A stretch of DNA of 64,000 bases from Thalassolituus maritimus (lineage in GTDB: Bacteria > Pseudomonadota > Gammaproteobacteria > Pseudomonadales > Oceanobacteraceae). Within the stretch, counting starts at the first letter, position 1; every line of letters begins with the position of its first letter. Shown here in pieces: positions 19,386 through 30,820 of the stretch. The DNA is taken from assembly GCA_913019975.1 (NCBI GenBank), contig CAJWBH010000002.1:1-64000 (forward strand), written 5' to 3'. The position numbers were made by a program, and so were the translations under genes. The notes beneath the pieces were generated by a model. It made no database searches, was not told the DNA's origin, and saw only the letters and a program-made list of their open reading frames with translations.

Positions 19386-20219
19386 TCAGCCTTTCAACTG
19401 GTCAAGCCCAAATTTACGGCTGAGTATACGATCCAGCATACGTAGAGGCAGCCAACGCTTCAACAGCGGTAATGCTGTGCTGCCATTTCCAATTCTGATT
19501 TCAGGGGCAGGGTGCCCCTGGATGCGCAGTAGCATTTCTTTGGCGAAGGCTTCCGCTGTGGTGGGGTTCTGCTGAGACGCGACCGCCCGTTCCCGGATTT
19601 TATCTTCGACTGCCTTAAATAAAGAATCGGGCATGAGTAGGCCGCTGACCCCTGCCAGGGAGTTATCGCCGAAACTGGACTGAATCGCCCCTGGCTGGAC
19701 TGTAATTACTTCAATACCAAAAGGCGCAAGCTCCATACGCATGGCGTCGCTCAGCGAGTGTAAAGCAGCTTTGGTTGCGCAATAGGCGCCCGAGAAAGGA
19801 GTCGTCAGGATGCCAGAAACAGAGCCAATGTTAACCACCTGAGCGTTATCTGAAGCTCTCAGCATCGGTAGCGCTTGTCGCGTGACACTTACAGGGGCAA
19901 GTACGTTGGTTTCAAACTGACGGAGAAGCTTCTCGCGGGATAGCTCGGTCACGGGCCCCATCGCGGCATAACCGGCATTGTTGATCAGAAGGTCGATATG
20001 ACCAAGTCGTGCGCTTACTTCTTCAAAAACACGTTCGATGGCAGAGTCGTCGTTTACATCAAGTGCCATCCGTATGGCATTGTCATGATCAAGGTACTGC
20101 AGGTCATCCACATTACGGGCCGTCGCCACAACAGTATCTCCACGAGAAATACAGGCGCGCGCCAGTGCTCTGCCAATACCTGTTGAACAGCCAGTAATAA
20201 ACACATTTCTCGTGGTCAT
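19386..20219 (-). CDS. SDR family NAD(P)-dependent oxidoreductase
   Basis: 277 residues, classical short-chain dehydrogenase/reductase. The cofactor motif TGCSTGIG is at residues 9-16, NNAG follows near residue 81, and the catalytic Ser and YCATK are present. An Arg two residues after the first beta strand region (VVATARN) suggests NADP(H) (family rule, not certain). Substrate unknown. It lies 42 bp downstream of the TlpA-like gene on the same strand and could be cotranscribed with it. Confidence 0.92.
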   Translation of the reverse strand: MTTRNVFITGCSTGIGRALARACISRGDTVVATARNVDDLQYLDHDNAIRMALDVNDDSAIERVFEEVSARLGHIDLLINNAGYAAMGPVTELSREKLLRQFETNVLAPVSVTRQALPMLRASDNAQVVNIGSVSGILTTPFSGAYCATKAALHSLSDAMRMELAPFGIEVITVQPGAIQSSFGDNSLAGVSGLLMPDSLFKAVEDKIRERAVASQQNPTTAEAFAKEMLLRIQGHPAPEIRIGNGSTALPLLKRWLPLRMLDRILSRKFGLDQLKG

Positions 20220-20261
20220 GTCCGTTTCTCCGTCGTTGAATCTGTTACTACGCAGTCTTTG

Positions 20262-20795
20262 TTATCTGGCACTTTCTGCGGCTTCAAGCAAAGACAGAAC
20301 TTCTTCTCGGATGCTGCCCATATCTTTTGGGTTAAAGCCAACGTGCTGGCTGTGGAGCTTGCCGTTGTGGTCAATAAGGAAGGCGGTTGGCATACCTCGC
20401 AACTGATAGGTTGCTGCCGTTCCTTCGTTATCGAACAGAGTCGGGTAATCAACCGGGTATTCTTTCAGGAAGCGAAGACCCTCTTCACGGGTTTCATCGA
20501 CATTAAGAGCCAGAACTTCAAACCCACGATCTTTGAGTTCATTTCTTAGTTCGTTGAGCATGGGCAATGATTTACGGCATGGACTACACCAGGATGCCCA
20601 GAAATCCAGGTAAATCACCTTTCCTCGATAATCCTTTAAAGATATTTGGCGCTTTTCGTCTAGTGTGCTCAGCGTAAATTCCGGTGCATTGATCTGGCTT
20701 TCTGCATGTACCCAGCCCCCCCCGGTCAGCAGCAGTATTGCGAGCAGGCGAGTGAATAACTTCATGATCGAAAGAAAACGCGTAGCAACTGGCAT
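20262..20795 (-). CDS. TlpA-type thiol:disulfide oxidoreductase
   Basis: 177 residues from the ATG at 20795, chosen for the AGGGA site 7 bases upstream; starts at 20852 or 20765 are possible. The hydrophobic segment (KLFTRLLAILLLTGGGWVHA) gives an exported or membrane-anchored protein. The thioredoxin fold carries the redox motif WASWCSPCRK and a cis-Pro in GMPTAFLID. Such proteins reduce or oxidise periplasmic disulfides, often for cytochrome c or stress; the exact partner is unknown. Confidence 0.9.
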   Translation of the reverse strand: MPVATRFLSIMKLFTRLLAILLLTGGGWVHAESQINAPEFTLSTLDEKRQISLKDYRGKVIYLDFWASWCSPCRKSLPMLNELRNELKDRGFEVLALNVDETREEGLRFLKEYPVDYPTLFDNEGTAATYQLRGMPTAFLIDHNGKLHSQHVGFNPKDMGSIREEVLSLLEAAESAR

Positions 20796-20958
20796 AACAG
20801 TTTCCCTGAAAAATTGAGACTGTATTCTGAGCGGTATCCTTGTATTTGACAATCCGGGCTTTTCAGCCAGATCACCTCTTCGGGTGGTTTTCGTTTATGC
20901 CCCTGCAGGACTGACAGTGTCGTCTACACTTTAATGAGTATTTGCAGAGGGAATAGGA

Positions 20959-22917
20959 ATGAAATTACAGAAGCCGCTGATTGCGATGCTGCTGGGTTTA
21001 CTATTGCATTTGGTTGGAATTAGCGACGCGTCAGCACGAGTGGCTTCGATACCGGGTTATTCTCCAGATAACAATGTGCTTGATGTCGCCGAAGCAGAGT
21101 CAGGTCAGAACCTGGCGTTTATTACCCGCTACGTTGAGGATACCTCCGGCGACCTGGTGATTGGTGATGAAGAGAGCCTGGGCTGGAAAGCAGCTCGAGA
21201 GGACTTATCCTTCGGTTATACCAACTCAATTTATTGGTTCCGATTCAATCTGACCAACTCCGGTCACAGGCACCTCAGCCGCTTGATCAGTATCTCGTAT
21301 CCTGTTCTTGATTATATTGATCTGTACCGGAAGACCAACGACGGTAAGTGGCAGCTTATTAGTCTGGGAGACAAGCAGGAATTCAGTGATCGCCTGTTGC
21401 CCCATCGTCATTTTCTGATTCCGTTCGAGATCGATCCGGGCGATGTCCAGGAATGGGTCTTCCGGGTAGAAACCTCCAGCTCAATGCAGGTACCTATGAC
21501 GCTTTGGGATGAGCGTGACTTCTTTGTGCATGATCAGAATCAGCTTCTCGGGCTGGGTCTGTATTACGGCATTATGCTCATCATGGTGTTTTATAACCTC
21601 TTTGTGTTTTTCTCAGTTAAAGAGGGGAATTACCTTTTTTACGTTCTTTATGTCGGCTGTATGGCGGGTTTTCTCGGTAGTTTGCAGGGCATCAATTTCC
21701 AGTACTTATGGCCCTCAGCGATTCACTGGAACGATCAAAGTATTATTGTGCTGTTATCCGGCGTCATTATTTTTGCCGGCATATTCACGAGAAAATTTCT
21801 CTATCTTCATACCGATCAGTCGTTCTTTAATAAGCTGATCGGGCTGCTGATTCTGATTTGTATCGGCATCGTATTTTTGAGTAACCTGGTGGTTTATCAC
21901 ACCCTGATTCGGGTACTGATTGTTGTCGCTATGCTTGCGATGATCGGCGCTATCGTACTTGGCGTAAGGCGTTGGGCTGAAGGGTTTGTCGCAGCGCGTT
22001 ATTACACCATTGCCTGGACCAGTTTCCTGCTTGGCGGCATCGTTCTCGCCCTTAATAAATTCAACATTATTCCCAGAAACTTCTTTACAGAAAATTCGCT
22101 TCAGATCGGCTCTGCAATGGAAGTTATTCTGCTGTCGTTTGCATTGGCCGATCGTCTTAATCAGGAAAAGCGTGAGCGTTACGAAGCCCAGATCAGTGCG
22201 TTGGAACATGAAAAATTAGCTCGTAAGGCACAGACCGAGGCCCTGGATCAGGAACGTAACGCGCGTAAAGCGCAGGAGAAGGCGCTTGAACACGAACGGG
22301 CTGCGAGAGAGGCACAGGCTAAGGCCCTCGATATCCAAAAAAGGGCAACAGAGACACTGGAGCGACGCGTTCGGGAGAGAACACTGGAGCTTGAGAATGT
22401 AAACGAACAGCTTGAGCGTATGAGTACGACGGACGCGCTTACAAATGTAAGAAACCGGCGTTTCTTTGACGACTTTCTTGATCGGGAATTCGCACTGGCT
22501 CGCCATGATATGGCCAACTTCTCGATTCTGCTGCTGGATATTGATCACTTCAAACAGGTTAACGATACCTATGGCCATCAGGCGGGTGATGAAATTCTAC
22601 GCTGCATTTCTGGGGCGATCAGTGAAACGATTGAAAATAAAGATTCGGTTGCAAGGTACGGTGGCGAAGAGTTTGCAGTGGTACTGCCGGGGTTGAGCCA
22701 GGAACAGGTTGCGTCTATTGCTGAAGCGATTCGCCTGTCTGTGGCGTCTATTAATCTTGATCGTATCGCAGATGGCTTCCGTGTAACCATCAGCGTGGGC
22801 TGTCACTCGGCGATTCCTGATGATGCTGATAGTCCTGAAACCTGGCTGTCAAAAGCAGATGAAGCGCTATATCGCGCGAAAGAGAATGGACGTAACCGTG
22901 TGGAGTGTTGGTCTTAG
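20959..22917 (+). CDS. Membrane diguanylate cyclase with 7TMR-DISM sensor
   Basis: 652 residues. A signal peptide is followed by a 7TMR-DISMED2-like extracytoplasmic domain (about residues 40-190), seven membrane helices (about 195-400), a coiled coil (about 405-485) and a GGDEF domain (about 490-650) that makes cyclic di-GMP from two GTP. The active site is GGEEF (residues 568-572). The I-site position reads ENKD instead of RxxD, so product inhibition through that site is probably absent. The coiled coil contains four 14-residue repeats (residues 414-469). GAGGGAATAGG precedes the ATG. A bidirectional terminator follows. Confidence 0.95.
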   Translation: MKLQKPLIAMLLGLLLHLVGISDASARVASIPGYSPDNNVLDVAEAESGQNLAFITRYVEDTSGDLVIGDEESLGWKAAREDLSFGYTNSIYWFRFNLTNSGHRHLSRLISISYPVLDYIDLYRKTNDGKWQLISLGDKQEFSDRLLPHRHFLIPFEIDPGDVQEWVFRVETSSSMQVPMTLWDERDFFVHDQNQLLGLGLYYGIMLIMVFYNLFVFFSVKEGNYLFYVLYVGCMAGFLGSLQGINFQYLWPSAIHWNDQSIIVLLSGVIIFAGIFTRKFLYLHTDQSFFNKLIGLLILICIGIVFLSNLVVYHTLIRVLIVVAMLAMIGAIVLGVRRWAEGFVAARYYTIAWTSFLLGGIVLALNKFNIIPRNFFTENSLQIGSAMEVILLSFALADRLNQEKRERYEAQISALEHEKLARKAQTEALDQERNARKAQEKALEHERAAREAQAKALDIQKRATETLERRVRERTLELENVNEQLERMSTTDALTNVRNRRFFDDFLDREFALARHDMANFSILLLDIDHFKQVNDTYGHQAGDEILRCISGAISETIENKDSVARYGGEEFAVVLPGLSQEQVASIAEAIRLSVASINLDRIADGFRVTISVGCHSAIPDDADSPETWLSKADEALYRAKENGRNRVECWS

Positions 22918-22925
22918 GATAAGTT

Positions 22926-22960
22926 CAGGCGAGGGAGTTACCCTCGCCTGTTTTATTTTA
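22926..22960. terminator. Bidirectional terminator between the diguanylate cyclase and chemoreceptor genes
   Basis: CAGGCGAGGG (22926-22935) and CCCTCGCCTG (22941-22950) pair perfectly around AGTTA and are followed by TTTTATTTTA on the plus strand. It lies between two convergent genes. Confidence 0.88.
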
Positions 22961-22962
22961 TC

Positions 22963-24630
22963 TTATTGGATGGACATCTGGCTGGCATATCCCACTCTGA
23001 AGCCACCCCAATGCTTGCCATTAACCCAGATTGGCACTGAAAGGTCATGCATTACCTCGCCAGTGTCACGCTTATAAGTCTGGAGCAAAAACAGATTCTG
23101 ATTGCTGCCGCAGCGTGACCCTGTGCGATCGTCGAAGATACGCTTGGTACGATTGTTCACCAGGTCTTTGTGGTAGTCACCACTCAGAGGCTGAGCGAAT
23201 TTTTTGTTATGAGTCGGGAAGTAGCCATTATCATCGACAGCACCAGCATATGCGATGAAGGCGTTACGCTGTAATATCGGCTCTTGGATGTCAGGTAATA
23301 GCTCATCAGTAAAGGCATCGAAATCTGTGGAAAATTTCTTGGGATTTGTCCCGGGAATATCACGATATTCGCGGCTGAAGAGGGCGTCGTGTGAGATTTT
23401 TCCGCTGGCAATTGCTTGTTCAAATAGTTGACCAATCGCCTCAGCGGCACTGAACGCTTCAGCTTTAACCGTGTCGTGCGGTTCACCTAAATTACCACTA
23501 CCGAAAGATTCGAAAATGCTCTCTGCGGATTCTGATAGACCGGATGACTTATCAGCAATGGAAGCAACTTCGTTCTCAGTTTCCTGATAGTGGGCTGAAG
23601 TTTGTCCGATGATTCCGGAAATATGCTGAATATGCCCGGTATTATCGTTCATGTTTTCGACCAGCGCATTGACGGCATGTTGTATGTTGTCGGCGCGTTT
23701 GTTGATTTCAATGAGATGATCATTCAGCTCACGCGTCATACTTACACCCTCATCAATGACTTTGATCAGGTTGCTACTGTTGTCTGCTGCGAGTTTCACT
23801 TCCTGATTGATTTGGGCGACGGTGGTGCCGATCTGCTCGGTCGCATCTGATGTCTTCCCAGCCAGAGCACGCACTTCGTCAGCGACCACGGCAAATCCTC
23901 GACCCTGTTCACCAGCTCGTGCAGCCTCGATGGCAGCATTTAATGCCAGCAGATTGGTTTGCTCTGCAATATCATTAATGATGCTTGTTACCTTGCTGAT
24001 GTTTTCAGATTTGGCTTCAAGATTGGAAATAAGTTCTGCATTGCTCTGCACCTGATCGCGGGTCTCTTCCATTTTCGGAATCGTACGGTTGATGGCCTCG
24101 CTGCCTGCGCGGTTAATCTCCATGGCTTCATTGGTTGCACGCGCGGCTTCTCGTGTCTGCTCCAGCATTTCTTCCATAGTGTTAGATATCCGACCCGTGC
24201 TGTGGACTATCTGCTCACTGTCTTTTGCCTCGTCGTGAATTCGTTTTTGCAGCTTGTCTGCCGCATATGACATTTCAGCTGCGGATATGGCGATATGGCC
24301 ACCGTTTTCTGCGAGGTCCTGTTGTACTTTTCTTGCTGAAGCCAGATAGCTGTTGATGTCTTGAGTCGCATCGTTCAGCCAATTCGCGGTTGGTTTGATA
24401 TCGTGTCTGTCGCCTTTTATCGAAGCGTTCAGGTTCGATATGAGATCTGTTGTTGGTTTAAGTACCAGCCTGAATTGGAGGAGGGCAGTCACAGAAGTCG
24501 CAACAATTGCGCTCAGTATGAAGGCCAGCGTTGGCTCTGAGCCTGCTCCATGAGTTACAAAACCCATAACGATGCCCGCCAAGATGCCGGCCAGTATTGA
24601 TCCAGCTATCAAACGTGAACTAGAAACCAT
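22963..24630 (-). CDS. Methyl-accepting chemotaxis protein with C-terminal sensor domain
   Basis: 555 residues. Two N-terminal membrane helices (about 5-28 and 32-52) with almost no periplasmic loop are followed by a long signalling coiled coil whose hairpin tip [20 protein letters not shown] is clear; this tip binds CheA and CheW. Residues about 385-555 form a separate C-terminal domain ([24 protein letters not shown]) seen in other proteobacterial receptors and looking like a Cache/PAS-type sensor. The input therefore sits in the cytoplasm, after the signalling domain. The ligand is unknown. Confidence 0.93.
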   Translation of the reverse strand: MVSSSRLIAGSILAGILAGIVMGFVTHGAGSEPTLAFILSAIVATSVTALLQFRLVLKPTTDLISNLNASIKGDRHDIKPTANWLNDATQDINSYLASARKVQQDLAENGGHIAISAAEMSYAADKLQKRIHDEAKDSEQIVHSTGRISNTMEEMLEQTREAARATNEAMEINRAGSEAINRTIPKMEETRDQVQSNAELISNLEAKSENISKVTSIINDIAEQTNLLALNAAIEAARAGEQGRGFAVVADEVRALAGKTSDATEQIGTTVAQINQEVKLAADNSSNLIKVIDEGVSMTRELNDHLIEINKRADNIQHAVNALVENMNDNTGHIQHISGIIGQTSAHYQETENEVASIADKSSGLSESAESIFESFGSGNLGEPHDTVKAEAFSAAEAIGQLFEQAIASGKISHDALFSREYRDIPGTNPKKFSTDFDAFTDELLPDIQEPILQRNAFIAYAGAVDDNGYFPTHNKKFAQPLSGDYHKDLVNNRTKRIFDDRTGSRCGSNQNLFLLQTYKRDTGEVMHDLSVPIWVNGKHWGGFRVGYASQMSIQ

Positions 24631-24778
24631 AGAGAACTCTCCGCTTTGTCCTCTTTGAAGAATAGCCCATGTGGCCTGAAAGGATATTTATGAGGAGGCG
24701 GTATATAAGAAAGTCAGGTTAACCTGAGGATCTGGTTGATCTGCTGCTTAGAAGACGTTGGGGAAGATAACCATTGAA

Positions 24779-24865
24779 TGGTGCCGAAGGGGAGACTCGA
24801 ACTCCCACGGGCGTTAGCCCACTGCGACCTGAACACAGCGTGTCTACCAATTCCACCACTTCGGC
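24779..24865 (-). tRNA. tRNA-Leu (CAG), copy 1
   Basis: 87 nt including CCA. Acceptor stem GCCGAAG/CTTCGGC, anticodon arm CTGTG-TTCAGGT-CGCAG with anticodon CAG, a long class II variable arm (GGGCTAACGCCC) and T arm GGGAG-TTCGAGT-CTCCC are all readable. Confidence 0.97.
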
Positions 24866-24920
24866 AAAAGGGTGTGACGACATCGTCGTCTACAGCGCCA
24901 TCAACACGGTAGGTTGTTGA

Positions 24921-25007
24921 TGGTGCCCAGGGGGAGACTCGAACTCCCACGAGCGTAAGCTCACTGCGACCTGAACACAGCGTGTCTACCAATTCCACCA
25001 CCTGGGC
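24921..25007 (-). tRNA. tRNA-Leu (CAG), copy 2
   Basis: 87 nt including CCA. It is nearly identical to the neighbouring copy, but the acceptor stem is GCCCAGG/CCTGGGC and the variable-arm stem is GAGC/GCTC, both compensated changes. The anticodon is CAG. Confidence 0.97.
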
Positions 25008-25069
25008 AAAACAAGATTCTTCTTGCGAAGATTCTTCACTGACCGAAAGATCCGTTGGTACTGAAATAT

Positions 25070-25154
25070 TGGTACCAGAGGCCGGACTCGAACCGGCACA
25101 CCCGAAGGCGGGGGATTTTGAATCCCCTGCGTCTACCAATTTCGCCACTCTGGC
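25070..25154 (-). tRNA. tRNA-Leu (CAA)
   Basis: 85 nt including CCA. Anticodon arm GGGGA-TTCAAAA-TCCCC gives anticodon CAA; the acceptor stem is GCCAGAG/CTCTGGT, with one G-U pair at the end, and the variable arm is of class II type. It is the first gene of the three-tRNA cluster and resembles E. coli leuX. Confidence 0.97.
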
Positions 25155-25180
25155 AAATCAGTATCGGTCAGTGGCCGCGT

Positions 25181-25208
25181 ATATTACTCAGTATTTTCCG
25201 AACGTCAA
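25181..25208 (-). promoter_or_regulatory. Promoter of the tRNA-Leu cluster
   Basis: On the minus strand TTGACG (25203-25208), a 16-bp spacer and TAATAT (25181-25186) lie 27 bp upstream of the first tRNA. Confidence 0.7.
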
Positions 25209-25308
25209 CAATTTTTTCTAAGTATTTCCTTAACTTAGGAAATTATCTCGGGTAACCTTGCGTCCGGTTTTACGCGCATACTCCGCCCGCTATCCTCAGG
25301 CCTAATGA

Positions 25309-27521
<2,213 letters not shown>

Positions 27522-27574
27522 GACCACAACGATTTTAATTACAGGCGATGCCTGAACATTGGGAGTAAATTTGA

Positions 27575-27931
27575 ATGAAAGCTTTAATGGCGCTGTTTGC
27601 TGTTGTTCCTGCAACTGCTTTTGCTGAGGCCGCACCTCAGCCTGCAATGGGCGATGCCTTTTCCTGGGTATTCCTGCTCGGCTTTGCAGCGATCTTCTAC
27701 TTTATGCTGTGGCGTCCACAGGCAAAACGTCAGAAAGAACACAAAAACCTGATCGAAGGTCTGGCGAAAAACGACGAAGTCGTTACCGCCGGCGGCATGC
27801 TCGGTAAAGTGACCAAAGTGACTGAAGAGTTCGCTGTCATTGAAGTGGCTGACGGTGTCCAGTTCCCTGTCCAGAAAGTTGCTGTCACTGCAGTACTTCC
27901 TAAAGGCACTATCAAAGAAGTAAAAGCCTGA
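27575..27931 (+). CDS. yajC: Sec translocon accessory protein YajC
   Basis: 118 residues. Small single-span inner-membrane partner of SecDF-YidC. An N-terminal hydrophobic stretch, the main membrane helix (about residues 29-47), the FYFMLWRPQAKRQKEH motif just after it and the conserved GGMLGKV...VIEVADGV core are present. GGGAG precedes the ATG by 10 bases. It is 53 bp after tgt and followed by a hairpin that may lower readthrough into secD. Confidence 0.96.
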   Translation: MKALMALFAVVPATAFAEAAPQPAMGDAFSWVFLLGFAAIFYFMLWRPQAKRQKEHKNLIEGLAKNDEVVTAGGMLGKVTKVTEEFAVIEVADGVQFPVQKVAVTAVLPKGTIKEVKA

Positions 27932-27942
27932 CCAATCCCTGT

Positions 27943-27968
27943 AACGGCCTCTTCAGAGGCCGTTTTTT
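27943..27968 (+). terminator. Intrinsic terminator between yajC and secD
   Basis: AACGGCCTC (27943-27951), loop TTCA and GAGGCCGTT (27956-27964) pair perfectly and continue into TTTT. It sits inside what is otherwise the queA-tgt-yajC-secDF operon, so it probably acts as a partial terminator or marks the 3' end of a processed upstream mRNA. Confidence 0.8.
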
Positions 27969-27992
27969 ATGCTGAAGGAATAGGGCAGTTGT

Positions 27993-29855
27993 ATGCTCAA
28001 TAAATATCCACTGTGGAAAAACCTCCTCATTCTTGTGGTGGTTGCACTGGCGTTCATCTACGCCGCCCCTAATCTCTACCCACCTGACGCAGCAATTCAG
28101 GTAACGCCAGCGCGCGCTGGTGCTGAAATGTCGTCTGCCACCCTGAATAACGTTCGCGAAGCATTGGATGACGCGGGGATCAGTTATTTTGGCGAAGAAG
28201 TAAATGGCAGCACCGCGCTGCTGAGACTCGAATCCTCTGACGCACAGCTCCCTGCAAAATCAGCCATCCAGCGTAAGCTGGGGGATGAGTTTGTAGTTGC
28301 TCTGAACCTCGCACCGACAACGCCGGACTGGCTGGTCAATCTTGGTGCTGGCCCTATGACGCTGGGCCTTGACCTGAGTGGCGGTGTTCACTTCCTGATG
28401 GAAGTCGATATGGATGAGTATGTCTCCGGGCGTATCACGAACTACCGTGAAGACCTGAGAACCAGCCTGCGTCAGGAAGATATTAAATATCGTCGGGTTG
28501 TTGTTGAAGGCACTAAGGTTCGACTGAGCTTCCGCCAGGAAGCTTTGCGCAGCGAGGCCCGAACTTTTATTAATCGCAATTACCCTGGTGAATTCCTTCC
28601 TCAGGAAGAAGAGGTCGATGGCAACTTCGACCTGATCCTGATGCTCACTGAGCAGAAAGTCCGTGATTTCGAAGACTATGCTCTTAAACAGAACCTCATG
28701 ACGCTGCGCAACCGTGTTAACGAACTTGGTGTTGCTGAGCCACTGGTTCAGCGTCAGGGCCGCAACCGAATTGTGGTTGAGCTGCCGGGCGTGCAGGACA
28801 CAGCTGAGGCCAAGAAAATTCTGGGTAAGGCTGCGAATCTTGAATTCCGCCTTGAAGCAGAACCGGGTGCCAGCCGCTTTGCGACGGAAGAATATAGTTT
28901 CCGTGACAACCAGAACCGCACTGCGCGTCTTGAGAAAAAAGTCATTACAACAGGTGACAGCGTCACCAATGCCAGCTCTGGCTTTGATGAGAACAGCTTC
29001 CCTCAGGTAAATATCAGTCTCGACAGCAAAGGCGCTGCGCGTATGACGCAGGTGACCAAGAAAGCGGTTCAGCGTCGTATGGCTGTGCTGTTTGTCGAGC
29101 GTAAACCGAAGACAACCTACGAGATGGTCGATGGCGTAGAGCAGCCTAAGACGATTCAGGTTGTCGAGAAATCGATCATCTCTCTTGCCACGATTCAAAG
29201 CGTCCTGGGCAGTAGCTTCCGTATCACCGGGCTGCAGTCCGCTGAAGCGAATGAGTTGGCATTGCTGCTTCGTTCCGGTGCGCTTGCTGCACCGATGGAT
29301 TTTGTTGAAGAGCGGACGGTAGGTCCAAGCCTGGGTGCTGAAAACATCGAAATGGGCGCACGCTCTGTGATGGCAGGCCTTGCTCTGGTTCTGATTGCCA
29401 TGCTCGTGTTCTACCGCGCGTTTGGTTTTATCGCGAATATTGCTCTTGCGGTGAACCTTGTTCTGCTGGTTGCCCTGATGTCGATTATCGGTGCGACCCT
29501 CACCTTGCCGGGTATTGCCGGTATCGTTCTGACTGTGGGTATGGCGGTGGATGCGAACGTGCTTATCTTCTCGCGAATACGGGAAGAGCTGAAAAATGGC
29601 CGGTCGCCTCAGCAGGCAATTCATGAAGGTTATGACCGTGCCTTCCTGACCATTTTCGACGCCAACCTGACCACGCTGATTGTTGCTGTGATTCTGTTTG
29701 CAGTGGGGACTGGTCCGGTTAAAGGGTTCGCCGTCACACTGTCTTTCGGAATCCTGACGTCTATGTTCACTGCGGTCATGGTGACCCGTGCAATGACTAA
29801 CCTGCTGTACGGTGGTCGCCGTGTAGAGCGCCTGTCGATTGGAGGTAAGGCATGA
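27993..29855 (+). CDS. secD: Protein translocase subunit SecD
   Basis: 620 residues (E. coli 615). With SecF it uses the proton gradient to pull proteins out of SecYEG on the periplasmic side. One N-terminal membrane helix (about residues 8-27), the conserved GLDLSGGVHFLMEVD segment, a large periplasmic domain and five C-terminal helices are seen, with the conserved GMAVDANVLIFSRIREE motif in helix 4. GGAATAGGG lies upstream of the ATG. The stop overlaps secF (ATGA). Confidence 0.98.
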   Translation: MLNKYPLWKNLLILVVVALAFIYAAPNLYPPDAAIQVTPARAGAEMSSATLNNVREALDDAGISYFGEEVNGSTALLRLESSDAQLPAKSAIQRKLGDEFVVALNLAPTTPDWLVNLGAGPMTLGLDLSGGVHFLMEVDMDEYVSGRITNYREDLRTSLRQEDIKYRRVVVEGTKVRLSFRQEALRSEARTFINRNYPGEFLPQEEEVDGNFDLILMLTEQKVRDFEDYALKQNLMTLRNRVNELGVAEPLVQRQGRNRIVVELPGVQDTAEAKKILGKAANLEFRLEAEPGASRFATEEYSFRDNQNRTARLEKKVITTGDSVTNASSGFDENSFPQVNISLDSKGAARMTQVTKKAVQRRMAVLFVERKPKTTYEMVDGVEQPKTIQVVEKSIISLATIQSVLGSSFRITGLQSAEANELALLLRSGALAAPMDFVEERTVGPSLGAENIEMGARSVMAGLALVLIAMLVFYRAFGFIANIALAVNLVLLVALMSIIGATLTLPGIAGIVLTVGMAVDANVLIFSRIREELKNGRSPQQAIHEGYDRAFLTIFDANLTTLIVAVILFAVGTGPVKGFAVTLSFGILTSMFTAVMVTRAMTNLLYGGRRVERLSIGGKA

Positions 29856-30763
29856 ATACTGTGAACTTTATGCGTTTCCGTCATATTTCGACGGCGATTT
29901 CACTAACGTTGCTACTGATTTCGGTCGTTGCTATTGGTATGCGCGGTCTGAACTTCGGTCTCGATTTCACTGGCGGTACGCTGCTTGAAGTGGAATACGA
30001 AACCCCAGTTCCTCTCTCTGAGGTGAAATCGGTCCTTGATACCGCAGGCTACCGTGATGTTGTCGTGCAGAACTTCGGTTCTGAGACCGATGTTCTGGTT
30101 CGTATGTCTGAGTCCTTCCGTGATGACCTGGGTAACGAAGTTCTCGGGTTGTTGCAGACGAATGTCGAAGATAATTCACTGACATTGCTGCGTAGCGAAT
30201 TTGTCGGCGCAAGTGTTGGTGAGGAGTTGCGTGATCAGGGCGGTATCGCCATGCTGGTGGCGCTTTTCGTCGTAATGGCCTACGTCGCATTCCGCTTTCA
30301 GTGGAAGTTTTCACTCGGTGCGGTCATGGCCTTGTTCCATGATGTTCTTATCATTGTTGGTATGTTTGCGCTCTTCCAGTGGGAGTTTGATCTTAATGTA
30401 CTGGCAGCCTTGCTCGCCGTTATCGGTTACTCGCTGAACGACACCATTGTTGTCTCTGACCGGATACGTGAGAACTTCCGTATGATGCGTATCGGGTCTC
30501 CGGCTGAGATCATCAATGAATCACTGACCCAGACACTGGGGCGGACATTGATGACCTCCTTGACGACCATTCTTGTGCTGCTTGCGCTCTTGTTCCTGGG
30601 TGGGGATATCATCCATAACTTTGCATTAGCGCTCACGATCGGTGTTGGCGTAGGTACCTACTCATCCATCTATATCGCAGCGAACCTGCTGCTGGCATTC
30701 AATGTCAGTCGCGAAGACCTGCTACCGCCAGAGCTAGAAGAAGAGGGTGACGAGGCTCCTTAG
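29852..30763 (+). CDS. secF: Protein translocase subunit SecF
   Basis: 303 residues. Six membrane helices, the LNFGLDFTGGTLLEVEYE segment after the first, and the YSLNDTIVVSDRIREN motif in helix 4 that matches the proton-path region. The start overlaps the secD stop and has GGAGG 7 bases upstream. It is the last gene of the operon, followed by a strong terminator. Confidence 0.98.
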   Translation: MNTVNFMRFRHISTAISLTLLLISVVAIGMRGLNFGLDFTGGTLLEVEYETPVPLSEVKSVLDTAGYRDVVVQNFGSETDVLVRMSESFRDDLGNEVLGLLQTNVEDNSLTLLRSEFVGASVGEELRDQGGIAMLVALFVVMAYVAFRFQWKFSLGAVMALFHDVLIIVGMFALFQWEFDLNVLAALLAVIGYSLNDTIVVSDRIRENFRMMRIGSPAEIINESLTQTLGRTLMTSLTTILVLLALLFLGGDIIHNFALALTIGVGVGTYSSIYIAANLLLAFNVSREDLLPPELEEEGDEAP

Positions 30764-30790
30764 TTTCGGTTTACTATCTTCGGAATGAAT

Positions 30791-30820
30791 AAGAGCGGCC
30801 CAGCCGCTCTTGTTGTTCTA
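30791..30820 (+). terminator. Terminator of the secDF operon
   Basis: AAGAGCGGC (30791-30799), CCA, GCCGCTCTT (30803-30811), then GTTGTTCT. Perfect 9-bp stem with a moderately T-rich tail. Confidence 0.75.

Noticed and set aside
24714-25148. 144-codon open frame on the minus strand through the tRNA-Leu cluster
   Set aside because: It runs through the tRNA genes and reads the tRNA sequence as protein; well-known false ORF type.
28260-29624. 454-codon open frame antisense to secD
   Set aside because: No recognisable domain, no ribosome site, lies wholly opposite a conserved secD gene; an effect of secD codon usage.
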